Shown: one piece after another, positions 1 through 9,371 of the stretch
Layout of the letters: every line of letters begins with the position of its first letter
How positions within the stretch are numbered: the first letter of the stretch is position 1
The notes under the pieces: generated by a model
What the model saw: only the letters and a program-made list of their open reading frames with translations
What the model was told of the DNA's origin: nothing
Database searches by the model: none
From: an uncultured Acidobacteriia bacterium
GTDB lineage: Bacteria > Acidobacteriota > Terriglobia > Bryobacterales > Bryobacteraceae
Length of the DNA: 64,000 bases
Assembly (NCBI GenBank): GCA_903881085.1
Contig: CAIRSA010000017.1
Span: 58,718 to 122,717, forward strand
Reading direction: 5' to 3'
Program-made: the position numbers and the translations under genes

Positions 1-1756
1 GACTGGGTGTCGCGAGTGCCATAGACCTGATCGCGAATCGGCCGTCCCAATGCCCGCTCCAGGCTGCTGCCAGGAATTCGCCAGCCGCGCGAGAATGTGC
101 CGGCGGCGATGGGTGCGGGGTTCACAATGTTGCCTGGCGGGACAACCGGGGCTGCCGTGCGCGCAGGCGCGGCAGCTGCGCCGGGCTGCTTTACGATGGT
201 CCCATCGAAAGGCGAGCCGGAGATCACCAGCGGGCCTGTGCGGCCACGCGAACCACCGCGGCTGGCGATGGCATGCCATTCGCCGGTTATCGATGCGACG
301 GCGTCAGAGAACTGCTCGGCCGTCAAGCGGCGCAATTCGGGACCTGTGAAGGTGTAGAGCTTATCGGGTGCGGCTTTCCGTGCCGCGGCGGGCAACTGAT
401 AGGTACGCGAGCGGAGGATTGTTCCGATCAGTGCTTTGATGTCATAGCCGCTGGAGACGAACTCACTCGACAGCCAGTCGAGCAGTTCCGCGTTCCACGG
501 CTCGCCATCCATTTCGTCGACGTTTTCCACGATGCCCCGGCCCATCAGCCGCTGCCACACGCGGTTCACGAGCGTGCGCGGCAGGCGGCCATTGCGCGGA
601 TCGGTGAAGATCTCCGCGGCGGTGGCGCGGCGGTCGGTGGCCGCCATCGACCTAAGCGGGCGGTTCAGTTCCGGGAACAGGAAGCCCGCGCTGACGTGCT
701 CCTCTTGCGGGATGTCGCAGCGGTAGAGTTTCAGTTTCTCTTCGTCGGAAAAATAAGCGGCAAGTGCGTAGGCCTCTTTCAATTTCCATTTGCTGATGAA
801 GCTGTCGTGGCAGGAGTTGCACTTCAAGTTCACTCCAAGGAATATCTGTGCCGTATTCTGCGCGGCTTGCAGTGCGGGTGTCTGGCTGGCACTTACCGTC
901 CCACGCCAGTTGACACCGGTGAGAAAGCCATCCGGGTCATCGGGTGTGGTGGGGTTCAGCAGTTGCCGCACCATCTGGTTGTATGGTTTGTTGGCTTGCA
1001 GGGCGGCGAGCAGCCATTCGGTGATGCTTTTGCGGCCCGCAGTTTCTGAATAGTAGGTGACGCCTTCGTCATTGCGCAGAAGATCGTTCCAGTAGCTGAT
1101 CCAGTGTTCGGCGTACTTCTGATTGTCGGCTAGCAACCTGGCCACCAGTTCGTCGCGTTTGGCGGGCGATTTGCCGGCGAGAAACTCGCGCAGCTTTTCA
1201 GGAGGCGGCAACAGGCCCAGCACGTCCAGATAGGCGCGGCGTGCGAACACTGCGTCCGATACCGGTTGCGGCTCTGGCGTTTTGTGTCTCGCCAGATAAG
1301 CGGCTGTGAAGCGGTCGACAGGCTGTTGCCAGCTCTTCCATGCCGCTGCGGGCACGTCCGGCCGGGCCAAGCCCAGCGGTGCCTCCCACTTCGCCTTGGC
1401 GGCTTCGGCATTCGGCGCGGGCCGTGCGCCCTGGTCGATCCAGTCGGTCAGGATGCCGATGTCTTTCGCACTCAGTGCCGGGCCGCCGACGGGCATGCGC
1501 GTTCCGCCCGCGTCAGTGATGCGGCGGATCAATAGACTATCCGTGCTCTTGCCTGGTTTGAGTGCTGCGCCACTGCGCCCGCCATTCAGCACGTCGGCGT
1601 AAGTGGCCAGCGACAGGCCGCCGGAGCGCTTTTCCTGACTGTGGCAGACGATGCAGCGCGAGGCCAGAACGGCGTGGACCTGCTTTGCGTAATCAATTGT
1701 TTCAGCCGCGGAAACAAGCGGCAAGGAAAGCACGGCGAGTGCAACCCACTTCATGT
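1..1756 (-). CDS. Planctomycete-type cytochrome c / DUF1549 / DUF1553 protein, 3' end missing
   Basis: The gene starts at ATG 1756-1754, with a GGAGG Shine-Dalgarno about 9 nt upstream, and runs off the left edge, so about 585 codons are visible. The protein opens with a signal peptide (MKWVALAVLSLPLVSAAE) and a heme c motif CIVCH at residues 34-38. A DUF1549 block follows (FARRAYLDVLGLLPPP), which carries a second CNSCH motif, and then a DUF1553 block (LVNRVWQRLMGRGIVENVD). This order is that of the PSD1 family common in Planctomycetes and Acidobacteria. The family is exported and heme-binding, but its enzymatic role is not established. The usual partner, a DUF1501 gene, would lie beyond the left edge. 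Confidence 0.9.
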
Positions 1757-1831
1757 ACAAGCATCCTCCATCGGGGCGGTCTCAATCACTGTACTAAAAG
1801 GGCAGACTCAAGCTCAACGGGGATTCGGTGC

Positions 1832-1872
1832 AGAAAAAGAAAAAGGCGGCAGGAGATTGCTCTCCTGCCGCC
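1832..1872 (-). terminator. Rho-independent terminator
   Basis: A perfect 11-bp stem (GGCGGCAGGAG at 1845-1855 and its complement at 1862-1872) with a 6-nt loop is followed on the minus strand by a T-rich run (complement of 1832-1844). It lies 36 bp past the stop of the minus-strand gene ending at 1909, so it ends that transcript and separates it from the cytochrome gene starting at 1756. Confidence 0.9.
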
Positions 1873-1908
1873 CCGGTTAATCACCGGATGAATTCAGTTG
1901 ACTGAATT

Positions 1909-4900
1909 CTAGGTGATGGTGATGGTCAGTACGATGCTACCGTGCCAGCCGAGCACTGTGTCGGTGGACGTGATCGTGATTTGCGTTGCGGTCGCTGGCG
2001 TGGTCGGAGTGCCCGAGATCGCACCGGTGGATCCGTTGAGTGACAAGCCGGTCGGCAAGCTGCCAGCAGTGACTGCGTAGGTGTAGCCGCTACCAACCGC
2101 GGTTCCTCCGCTGGCTGCGACGGCGCTGGCGCCAATCGCGCCGCTGCTTGCGTAGGTTGCGGTACCCGTTGACAGGGTGCCCGTACCCACCATATTCAGG
2201 CGGCGGATGATGTACAAGTTCACGCCGCTGGTTTGGCTGAAGATGTTAGTCGGAGCCTGGACAATCACCGGTAGTGCGACTGCAGCAGCGCCAGTAGTTG
2301 CTGCGGTGCCATCTGCGTTGAGGAACACCGAGGTGTTGCTCGGAACCCGGACGTTGATCTGATACAACCCTGCGATTGAATCGGGTACCCAACCAGCATA
2401 AAGAACCGTTGCGCTGATGCCGCCGATGGTTGCGGTGGGAACGTTGGCGGAGGTGTCTTTAATGCAAGGTGCGGTAGTGGCGGAGGGGAACAGTGCGCTC
2501 TGCAGCACCAAACCGTCGTCGGAGGTGAGGGCAGGCGTCACGCCAGTGTTCGAATTGACCGCTGCGAAGTAGCTGGCGACAGCCATGCACTGCGTGCCCC
2601 AATAGGCGGTTGCGTCGAGAGAATCGGGCACGCCCAGGCCGGTTACATAGAGCTGAACGACATCCGAATCGGTTGTCGCAACTGCACCGGCGCCTGCCGG
2701 ATTCGTGCTGCCGACCAACGTATTGCTTGGGCTGAGAAGAGCCGCGGCATTTCCTTGGCCGGAGCCGCCGATGGCGAATACGCCAGGATTGGTTACAGCG
2801 ATGGTGACGTTGTAGGGAGCGCTCTTGAGCATCGTCGTGCCAGTGCCGTAGCCGAAGCTGACGACAATGTCCACCGTCCTGCCGATGTATGCTTTCACCG
2901 CGTCTGGAACCACCAGGTTGATCTGCGTGTTGGTAGCAAACAGCAGCGGGGCATTGGCAATTGCGGTAAACGGTGAGCTGTGCTGCTGGAAGGTTACCGT
3001 CACGTTGCGCGCGGTGGAGCCGGCAACGTCAGGCGAGAGCGTGGAGAGGTATTTGAGTGCGACCGGGTCGGTCACGCCATAAAGTACAGGTGTTCCGCCG
3101 GAGCAGCCGGTGCCGCCCGAAATGCAGAAGTTGGTTCCGAAGATGCTTAGCAGGTCATATGGAGCAACCGGGGTCAGGGCAGGCGCAGAGGCCTGGCTGA
3201 ACGACGATGCACTGGTGACTGCGCGGATGATCGGATTGACGCCGATGGCGAGAACGTATGTGCCGGTGGGCGTTGAGCAGGTGGAGCCCTGCGGGTTGCA
3301 GACGCCGACTGTGACGCTGCCACCAGTGCCGGAGAACGGCAGGTAAGGATCCGTGCTCGATGGAACGGTGATCGTGAGCAGGATGTTGGTTGGATTGACT
3401 ACTGTCGCAGTGATGTTGCCGTCAGGAACGATGAGGCCATTGCTGACCACCCCGATTCTGGTTGCAAACAAAGGATCGCTGCTGACCACGAAGCCTGTGC
3501 CGCCGACTGCAACCGTGAATGATCCGGTAGTTGCTGTTGGCAGAGCCGCTGGCGAAAGAAGGCTGATGGTGGCGTTCGGAGCCCTGACGCGCACGGTAAT
3601 CGTGACTGTGATTGCCGATGCGCCAGACGGAGTGATGACCACCGTGCCTACGATGTCGGTGCCAGGAACTGCAGCTCCGAAAACGGAAGACAGGAAGGTA
3701 ACGCTGATCGGGCTGCCAAAGCTATAGGCCAGGCCCTTGGTAACGTTCACCTGCGGATTCAGTGTGCCCGCGGTGGTTACGGTGTAAGAGATCGGCGAGT
3801 CGCTCGATGTCGGCGTGATCAACAGGGTTGGGATTGTCGTACCGAGCGTCCAGTTTATGGTTCGGGTGATGCCTTCGGCAACAGATAGTGTCGCCGCAGG
3901 ATTGGAGACCTGAAGCTTCACTGGAATCACTGTATCCAATGCGCCCGAGACTTTCAATTTGATGTTGGCAGTGTAGGTTCCCAGCGCCAGCGTTTCCGCG
4001 CCAGCCGTTGGTACGAAGGTCAACACCTGGGAGGTGCTACCACTTCCCGGCGTGACATTCAGCCAAACAGGCAACGTGCTGGTGTCAACGGAGAAGAAGG
4101 TAGTCGAACCAGCAGTGACAGTTGAGGTGGCGCTATTGTAGATGCTGCTTCCTTTGGTATAGGCGAGCGAGATGCTGGTCGGGCTCGGCGTCAACGTTGC
4201 CGCAGCCCCAATCTGAATGGTTACTGGCAGTAGTTTGTCAGGTGCTGGAGCATTCAGCAGGTGCACGGTGAAGCTGGTGTTACCAACCGGTAACGCGCCG
4301 CAGCCGGCTGCTGCCACTACGCTGAGAGCAACAGGCGTTGCCGAAGCCGTTCCTCCTGTCAGTGGTGTAATGGTGAGCCAAGAGGGCAATGCATTCGTCG
4401 TGTTGTCAACCGTGAAGGGCGTGCCGCCATTCGCCGCTGATGTGACGTTTACCGCTTGCGCCGAGCCAGGTGTGTAAACAGCGCCTGCCTTCGTGCAGCT
4501 GATCGTTACCGGGTTGGGTGAGGGCGCCAGGGCCGATGCCGTGGCGGTCACCGTAAATGTAACGGCTACTGTTACCGACGTGACGCCAGTGGCGGCGAAC
4601 GTCAAAGTGGCTGTTGTTGTGTTTGTGATGCCTTTGCAGCCTGCTGCCGCACTAAACAGGAACGGCGCTGAGCTCGCATTGGGAACTGCTCCCGAGCCAG
4701 GCAACACGAGTGGACTGTTGGGGCCATTGACGCCCGTGGATGAGGTCGGCGTCACCGTGAGGGGGCCTGAACCGCCGGTCTGGCTGATGGTTACGGTGGC
4801 GGGGGCCGCCGCTCCCAGAAAAGTGTCGCAAGCTAAAACGATCGACGTCGGGCTGGCAGTAATTGCAGCCGCGGCGTGCATTACGCCCGAGCTGACGAAT

Positions 4901-4947
4901 AGAGCACAGGCGGCAAGTGGAATTTTTGAAAAGTGTGATCGAAACAT
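1909..4947 (-). CDS. Secreted TIGR03437-domain protein with C-terminal He_PIG domain (copy 1)
   Basis: A protein of about 1012 residues. The ATG at 4947 is chosen over an in-frame start 57 nt upstream because AAGGA sits just before it and it begins a clean signal peptide (MFRSHFSKIPLAACALF). The N-terminal half is a series of Ig/BACON-like beta domains rich in Thr, Ser and Ala, with repeated 'ATPSTVSLACT'-type starts. The C-terminal half has the TIGR03437-type block known from Solibacter: APYDLLSIFGTNF, LFATNTQINLVVPD, VVQLYVTGLGVPD and ATVLYAGW. The last ~80 residues are a He_PIG-like Ig fold (GSLPTGLSLNGSTGAISGTP). No catalytic motif is visible. A role as a large cell-surface or secreted structural or adhesive protein is inferred. 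The gene directly downstream of 5101-8205 is a paralogue with the same domain order. Confidence 0.88.
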   Translation of the reverse strand: MFRSHFSKIPLAACALFVSSGVMHAAAAITASPTSIVLACDTFLGAAAPATVTISQTGGSGPLTVTPTSSTGVNGPNSPLVLPGSGAVPNASSAPFLFSAAAGCKGITNTTTATLTFAATGVTSVTVAVTFTVTATASALAPSPNPVTISCTKAGAVYTPGSAQAVNVTSAANGGTPFTVDNTTNALPSWLTITPLTGGTASATPVALSVVAAAGCGALPVGNTSFTVHLLNAPAPDKLLPVTIQIGAAATLTPSPTSISLAYTKGSSIYNSATSTVTAGSTTFFSVDTSTLPVWLNVTPGSGSTSQVLTFVPTAGAETLALGTYTANIKLKVSGALDTVIPVKLQVSNPAATLSVAEGITRTINWTLGTTIPTLLITPTSSDSPISYTVTTAGTLNPQVNVTKGLAYSFGSPISVTFLSSVFGAAVPGTDIVGTVVITPSGASAITVTITVRVRAPNATISLLSPAALPTATTGSFTVAVGGTGFVVSSDPLFATRIGVVSNGLIVPDGNITATVVNPTNILLTITVPSSTDPYLPFSGTGGSVTVGVCNPQGSTCSTPTGTYVLAIGVNPIIRAVTSASSFSQASAPALTPVAPYDLLSIFGTNFCISGGTGCSGGTPVLYGVTDPVALKYLSTLSPDVAGSTARNVTVTFQQHSSPFTAIANAPLLFATNTQINLVVPDAVKAYIGRTVDIVVSFGYGTGTTMLKSAPYNVTIAVTNPGVFAIGGSGQGNAAALLSPSNTLVGSTNPAGAGAVATTDSDVVQLYVTGLGVPDSLDATAYWGTQCMAVASYFAAVNSNTGVTPALTSDDGLVLQSALFPSATTAPCIKDTSANVPTATIGGISATVLYAGWVPDSIAGLYQINVRVPSNTSVFLNADGTAATTGAAAVALPVIVQAPTNIFSQTSGVNLYIIRRLNMVGTGTLSTGTATYASSGAIGASAVAASGGTAVGSGYTYAVTAGSLPTGLSLNGSTGAISGTPTTPATATQITITSTDTVLGWHGSIVLTITIT

Positions 4948-5025
4948 CTGTTGATTCCTTTTTCCTTCATTGCCCGTGAATTCCTTCGGGGGCATAATCA
5001 ACATATCGGCGGGGATTCTGAAAGA

Positions 5026-5070
5026 TTAAGCTTATTTGAAGACAAAACAGTCTGTTTTAAGCTTTATTTG
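5026..5070. promoter_or_regulatory. Direct repeats flanking a palindrome upstream of the 4947 gene
   Basis: TTAAGCTTATTTG (5026-5038) recurs as TTAAGCTTTATTTG (5057-5070). Between them is the palindrome AAAACAG-T-CTGTTTT (5044-5058). The block is AT-rich in a GC-rich region and lies 79-123 bp upstream of the start at 4947, in the 153-bp gap between the two large paralogues. An operator role is inferred from symmetry and position only. Confidence 0.4.
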
Positions 5071-5100
5071 TCAGAGGGGGGAAATGCAGAGGCGCACCGG

Positions 5101-8100
5101 TTAGTGCGCCGCAATATTGAGGGTAAGTGTTACGTTTCCAGTAAGTGGCACTGTTGCAGAATCGGTCGCCGCAACAGTCACGATATAACTACTGGCGGAA
5201 TCGGCGGCCGGCGTGCCGAAAATGACACCGGTGGCCGCGTTCAGGCTCAAACCGGCCGGCAGAACGCCGCTTGAAACCGCATATTGGTAGGGTTGTGTCC
5301 CGCCGCCGGCAACAACCGTGGTGGCTTTGGACGGCCACGCCACACCTGCCGTGCCTGCCAGCGTGGCAACTGGGGGCGCCGTAACTTTCAGCCGCGGCGC
5401 CCCCCAGAGCCAAACGCCCTGCTGGCTGGCATTTCCACGCGCGGTAACAACAACGGGCAACTGCACGGGCTTGGTCAGCGGTGCGCTCAGCGTATCGCCC
5501 GCGACTGTCGTGAACGTGCCCATAGCAAAGCCAGGCAGCCGCACGTTCAATTGATATTGACCTGCCACCAGATCCTGCGACCATCCGGCATAGACCACCG
5601 TTGCCGGTTGACCGCCAATGGTGACTGTCGGAATATTCGCGATCGAGCCAAGGCACGGCGCAAGCCGCCCCACGTTGAGCGCCCGGCCAAGAATCAGGGC
5701 ACCATTGATCGAGTTTGAAGTGCCTGCCGTAGCCTTGTTAAAACCGCTCAGGAAGCTCGCAACGCTTAAGCAGTCTGAAGGCCAAAGACCCTTGCCGGCG
5801 CTGCCATTGTCGGCCGTACCATCGGGAACGCCCAGACCCGTTACATAAATCTGCACAACATCGGAATCGGCTGCCATTTGCCGCATCGCCGCCTCGTTAC
5901 CCTTGCCGATCAATGACCAGTCCGGGCTAAGAATCGCGCCGTCGCCCTGCCCGTCGCCACCTATTGCAAAGATGCCGGGGTTGGTGGCCGCCACATTCAC
6001 CGTAAATGGTGCACTCGCTCGCGGCGCGCCGCCGGTAGTGACGCCAAAGTTCACCACGATGTCGACGGTTTTGCCAACATATGCCGCCACTTCGGCAGGC
6101 ACAACCAGGTTAACCTGGCCGTCAGTGGCAAACAGCAGCGGCGCAGTTGCAATCGGCACTGCCGGATTGCTATGCGACTGGAAGTTTACCGTAAGGATCC
6201 GTTGTCCTGCCCCCGCCGCGTCGGGCGTAAGCGCCAAAGGGTAACGCAGCGTGACAGGGTCAGGCGCACCGTACAGCGTATCCGTTCCGCAACCCTTGCC
6301 TGCGGCGACGCAAAAATTGATGCCGAACAAGCTGATCATGTCATATGGGGAGACGATCGGGACCGTCGGCGGCGTCACCTGCAGGAACGACGACGAACTG
6401 GTGACAGACTGAATCACAGGATATGCACCAATGGTCAGAGTCGCCGTCGAAGTTGGCGTGGTGCACTTGGCCCCCTGAGGATTGCAGACGCCAAGAACAA
6501 CGGTGCCGCCCGTGCCCGTTTGCGCGAACGGCAAGAGCGGGTCAGCTGTTGCTGGTACCGTAATGACCAGGATGATATTCGATGCGTTCACCACTGTCGC
6601 GCTTGCATTTGCGTTTGAAACAATGGCACCGCCTGCCACGATCCCCACGGTTGTCTGTTGAGCTGGATCAATGCTGGCCAGGAAGCCGGAGCCACTGAGC
6701 GCGACCGTAAACTTCTGGCCTGCCGCAGCGGTTGGAATGTTGAGCGGACTCACCGCACGTACGTTAGCGCCTGCCGCTTGCACTGTGATCTTGAAATTCA
6801 CCACAGTCGTCACCGCTGGCGTCCCCCAACTGACCGTGATGGAACCGGTCAGCACACTGCCGGGCAGCGCAGTCTGGAATGGCGCCTGGTCGAAGGTCAC
6901 CAGAATGGGCGTCCCGCTGCTGGTGGCTACGCCCTTGGCTGCGCCACTTGCGATGGCAGGCGCCAATTGGCCCGCCGTCGTGATTGCATACGGGATCGAC
7001 GCATCGTTCGAAGTCAGCGTCACAATCGCCAAAGGCTGCGGTTGTCCCATCGTCCAGGTGAAATTCCGGGCGGCTCCTTCGGAAATCGAAAGCACCGCAG
7101 GTGCCCCAGCCACCTTCAGCGAGAACGGCAGTGCCAAATCCGCAGCTCCGGCAACCTGCACTCTTACAGCGGAGTTGTAGACTCCAGGCGACAGAGAATC
7201 AGCCACGCTGGTCGACAAAAAGTGTATCGTCTTGGGTATAGCGCCAGACGCCGCATCCACCGTAAGCCACGACGGCAGGCTGCTTGCATCCACTGTGAAC
7301 GTTGGCGCGGGAGTGGCCGTCGCGTTCAACGCAATATCGACGGCCGCTGGTGTTGCCGAGCCTTTCGTGTAGGCAAGAACAGCAGTGGCCGGGGTAGCGG
7401 TCAATGGGGAGGGACCCAGCACCAGAATCGTAACCGGAATCAATGGGTCGGCCGCAGGCAGATTGTGCAGATGGATCAACGCCGAGTTGCTGCTGCCCGC
7501 CGCAAAATTGCCGCAAGGCGGTATTGCGACAAACGCCAAGGCAACCCCACCCGCATTGGCCAAGCCCCCGCTGGCCGGAGTCACACTTAGCCAGGAGGGA
7601 ACCGTTGTCGTATCCACAATAAACGGAGTTCCACCCGTTGCATGCGAAGTCACAATCAGGCCCTGTGCTGGACCCGCGCTGTAGCTCGCAATCTTCACAC
7701 ACGTGACGACCACATTCGAAGGCGTCATAACCAGCGGACTAGGCGGGGTAACCACGGTCGTCGTTACCGGCACGGAAATATCCGCAACCCCTGCAGCATT
7801 GAATTTGACCGCCGTCGATCCAGTCGCGGCGCCACTGCATTTCGGCGCTATATTCACTAGGTAGGTGATGCCGCCTTGCTGATTGGCGGCGGTTAACGTG
7901 GCGCTGCTGGGAGCCGTTACAACCATGCCTCCGGGCACTGGGCCAAGAGTTACCGCAATCGTTTCCTTCGCTGCCAGCGTGGCGGCCGGTTTCACTATGA
8001 TCGTCGCCGGCGTGCCAGGCCCCGTTGCCAGGCTGCAAGTAAGTGTGACTGACGCAGGCGTAGCGGTTAACAGGTTGGCACCGCGGAGGGTGTTGGCGCA

Positions 8101-8205
8101 CCCTATTGTCCAGACAAACAGCAGGGCTAAGAAGACTGTCGCCCGAAGTTTCGGAGTCTGTCTGGTTGCGTGATTTGTTCGCGGTGTCATTGCCTTGCCG
8201 GCCAT
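5101..8205 (-). CDS. Secreted TIGR03437-domain protein with C-terminal He_PIG domain (copy 2)
   Basis: A protein of 1034 residues if it starts at ATG 8205. ATG 8190, preceded by AAGG, is an alternative. A long N-region precedes a hydrophobic signal segment (TVFLALLFVWTIGCANTLRG). Several Ig/BACON-like repeats follow (TPASVTLTC, WLSVTPASGG, WLTVDAASGA). Then comes the TIGR03437-type block (SPYDMISLFGINFCV, LLFATDGQVNLVVPAE, VVQIYVTGLGVPDG, ATVVYAGWSQDLVAGQYQLN) and a terminal He_PIG-like domain (GVLPAGLSLNAATGVIFGTP). Architecture and many sequence blocks match the gene at 1909-4947, so the two are tandem duplicates. The TIGR03437 block is usually terminal in the family, but here an extra Ig-like domain follows it in both copies. 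Function is unknown; surface location is inferred. Confidence 0.87.
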   Translation of the reverse strand: MAGKAMTPRTNHATRQTPKLRATVFLALLFVWTIGCANTLRGANLLTATPASVTLTCSLATGPGTPATIIVKPAATLAAKETIAVTLGPVPGGMVVTAPSSATLTAANQQGGITYLVNIAPKCSGAATGSTAVKFNAAGVADISVPVTTTVVTPPSPLVMTPSNVVVTCVKIASYSAGPAQGLIVTSHATGGTPFIVDTTTVPSWLSVTPASGGLANAGGVALAFVAIPPCGNFAAGSSNSALIHLHNLPAADPLIPVTILVLGPSPLTATPATAVLAYTKGSATPAAVDIALNATATPAPTFTVDASSLPSWLTVDAASGAIPKTIHFLSTSVADSLSPGVYNSAVRVQVAGAADLALPFSLKVAGAPAVLSISEGAARNFTWTMGQPQPLAIVTLTSNDASIPYAITTAGQLAPAIASGAAKGVATSSGTPILVTFDQAPFQTALPGSVLTGSITVSWGTPAVTTVVNFKITVQAAGANVRAVSPLNIPTAAAGQKFTVALSGSGFLASIDPAQQTTVGIVAGGAIVSNANASATVVNASNIILVITVPATADPLLPFAQTGTGGTVVLGVCNPQGAKCTTPTSTATLTIGAYPVIQSVTSSSSFLQVTPPTVPIVSPYDMISLFGINFCVAAGKGCGTDTLYGAPDPVTLRYPLALTPDAAGAGQRILTVNFQSHSNPAVPIATAPLLFATDGQVNLVVPAEVAAYVGKTVDIVVNFGVTTGGAPRASAPFTVNVAATNPGIFAIGGDGQGDGAILSPDWSLIGKGNEAAMRQMAADSDVVQIYVTGLGVPDGTADNGSAGKGLWPSDCLSVASFLSGFNKATAGTSNSINGALILGRALNVGRLAPCLGSIANIPTVTIGGQPATVVYAGWSQDLVAGQYQLNVRLPGFAMGTFTTVAGDTLSAPLTKPVQLPVVVTARGNASQQGVWLWGAPRLKVTAPPVATLAGTAGVAWPSKATTVVAGGGTQPYQYAVSSGVLPAGLSLNAATGVIFGTPAADSASSYIVTVAATDSATVPLTGNVTLTLNIAAH

Positions 8206-8334
8206 AGGGGGACCCTGCTCAATAGTCTTATCGGACGGACGTGGGTTTTCTTACAAATAGTTTTTGGGGCCGGATGTTCCTACCTGCGGCTGCTCGTGGT
8301 TTTCACCCGGCTACTTCGGAAACTGGAAACTTCG

Positions 8335-8363
8335 TTGCACAGCAAGGACAAATTCAATACGAT
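8335..8363 (+). promoter_or_regulatory. Possible sigma70-type promoter of the 8418 regulator
   Basis: TTGCAC (8335-8340) and TACGAT (8358-8363) are separated by exactly 17 bp. They would give a leader of about 48 nt containing the Shine-Dalgarno AAAGGA before ATG 8418. The hexamers match the consensus only moderately, so this is tentative. Confidence 0.3.
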
Positions 8364-8417
8364 GAGTGATGGCTTCGTTTGGCTTAGCGTGGGTCAATCG
8401 ATGAAAGGAACTCGAGC

Positions 8418-9299
8418 ATGAGCATTGCCCGCTTTGGCACGTTCACTTTCGACATGGAGACCAAGGAGTTGCGCCGAAATGGCACTGTGGTCTCGCTGCA
8501 AGCCCAACCCGCACAGGTGCTTGCGGCCCTGCTTGGCGCCCCAAACTCCTTGATCTCACGCGAAGCTTTGCGCCATGCCGTGTGGGGCGACGGTACTTTT
8601 GTTGATTTCGATCGCGGCCTGAACTATTGCGTTGCCCAGATCCGCGCCGCGCTCGACGATTCGGCGGAATCGCCGCGTTTTATCCGCACCGTCCCGAAGA
8701 AAGGCTACCAGTTTATAGCCCTTGTGCAGCACGTGGATAACAGGCCAGTTGCGGCTGCGGAGGTGTTGCCGTCTCTCTCCATCACCGGAAGCCGGCGGAA
8801 GACTCTCGTAATGGCTCTGGGGCTGGCCGCAGTCTTTGCGGGCGCGGCTCTTGGATGGTGGCGGTACAGACACGTTCCGCCGATTAAAATTGCAGTGGTG
8901 AAGTTCGACAATGAGACGGACAATCCGCAGCTCGATCAATTTGCACAAACACTTACCGATACGCTAGTGGGTGAATTAACGACGCAAGGACAGCGCAGCG
9001 TTGCAATCATCGGAAACGCGGCGATCCTGCGCGGGCCACGCGCCGGGCGCGATCTGACGGAGATAGCCAGGTCTCTTGATGTCTCCTATATCATCCTCGG
9101 ACAAATCCAGTCGCTGCCACCGAAGACGAAAATTTTCTGCCATGTAATTCATATGCCGGAGCAAACCCACGTAAAGGTGTTTGCCCAGGTTACAACGCTG
9201 GAAAATCCGCTCGAAGTGCAGTCGGAAGTCGGCCCCCGCATCGCCAAATCCTTTTTACAGGCCATTCGTGCCGCCTCACCTCTGCCCGCATCCAGATGA
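8418..9299 (+). CDS. CadC-like membrane-bound winged-helix transcriptional regulator
   Basis: A protein of 293 residues; the start at ATG 8418 is supported by AAAGGA 9 nt upstream. Residues ~1-105 form an OmpR/PhoB-type winged helix (FGTFTFDMETKELRRNG, then LISREALRHAVWGDGTFVD and FIRTVPKKGYQFI). One transmembrane helix follows near residues 130-150 (LVMALGLAAVFAGAALGWW). The outer ~140 residues (IAVVKFDNETDNPQLDQFAQ, DVSYIILGQIQ) resemble the TolB/FlgO-like sensor domain often joined to such DNA-binding domains in Acidobacteria. The protein probably senses an envelope signal and regulates transcription directly from the membrane. It is divergent from the large secreted protein at 5101-8205, which makes that gene a plausible target. 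Confidence 0.87.
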   Translation: MSIARFGTFTFDMETKELRRNGTVVSLQAQPAQVLAALLGAPNSLISREALRHAVWGDGTFVDFDRGLNYCVAQIRAALDDSAESPRFIRTVPKKGYQFIALVQHVDNRPVAAAEVLPSLSITGSRRKTLVMALGLAAVFAGAALGWWRYRHVPPIKIAVVKFDNETDNPQLDQFAQTLTDTLVGELTTQGQRSVAIIGNAAILRGPRAGRDLTEIARSLDVSYIILGQIQSLPPKTKIFCHVIHMPEQTHVKVFAQVTTLENPLEVQSEVGPRIAKSFLQAIRAASPLPASR

Positions 9300-9333
9300 A
9301 AAGTCAAATATTTAGCTCTTCACCTTTTTCTAT

Positions 9334-9363
9334 GACCGCATTTTGGCGGTCTGCCCCTACAAT
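9334..9363 (+). promoter_or_regulatory. Inverted repeat and start-proximal -10 box of the ankyrin gene
   Basis: The inverted repeat GACCGC (9334-9339) / GCGGTC (9346-9351) is followed by TACAAT (9358-9363). This -10-like hexamer ends 8 nt before ATG 9372, so transcription would start at or within two bases of the start codon. There is no Shine-Dalgarno. A matching -35 is not obvious. Confidence 0.4.
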
Positions 9364-9371
9364 CGGTCGAT

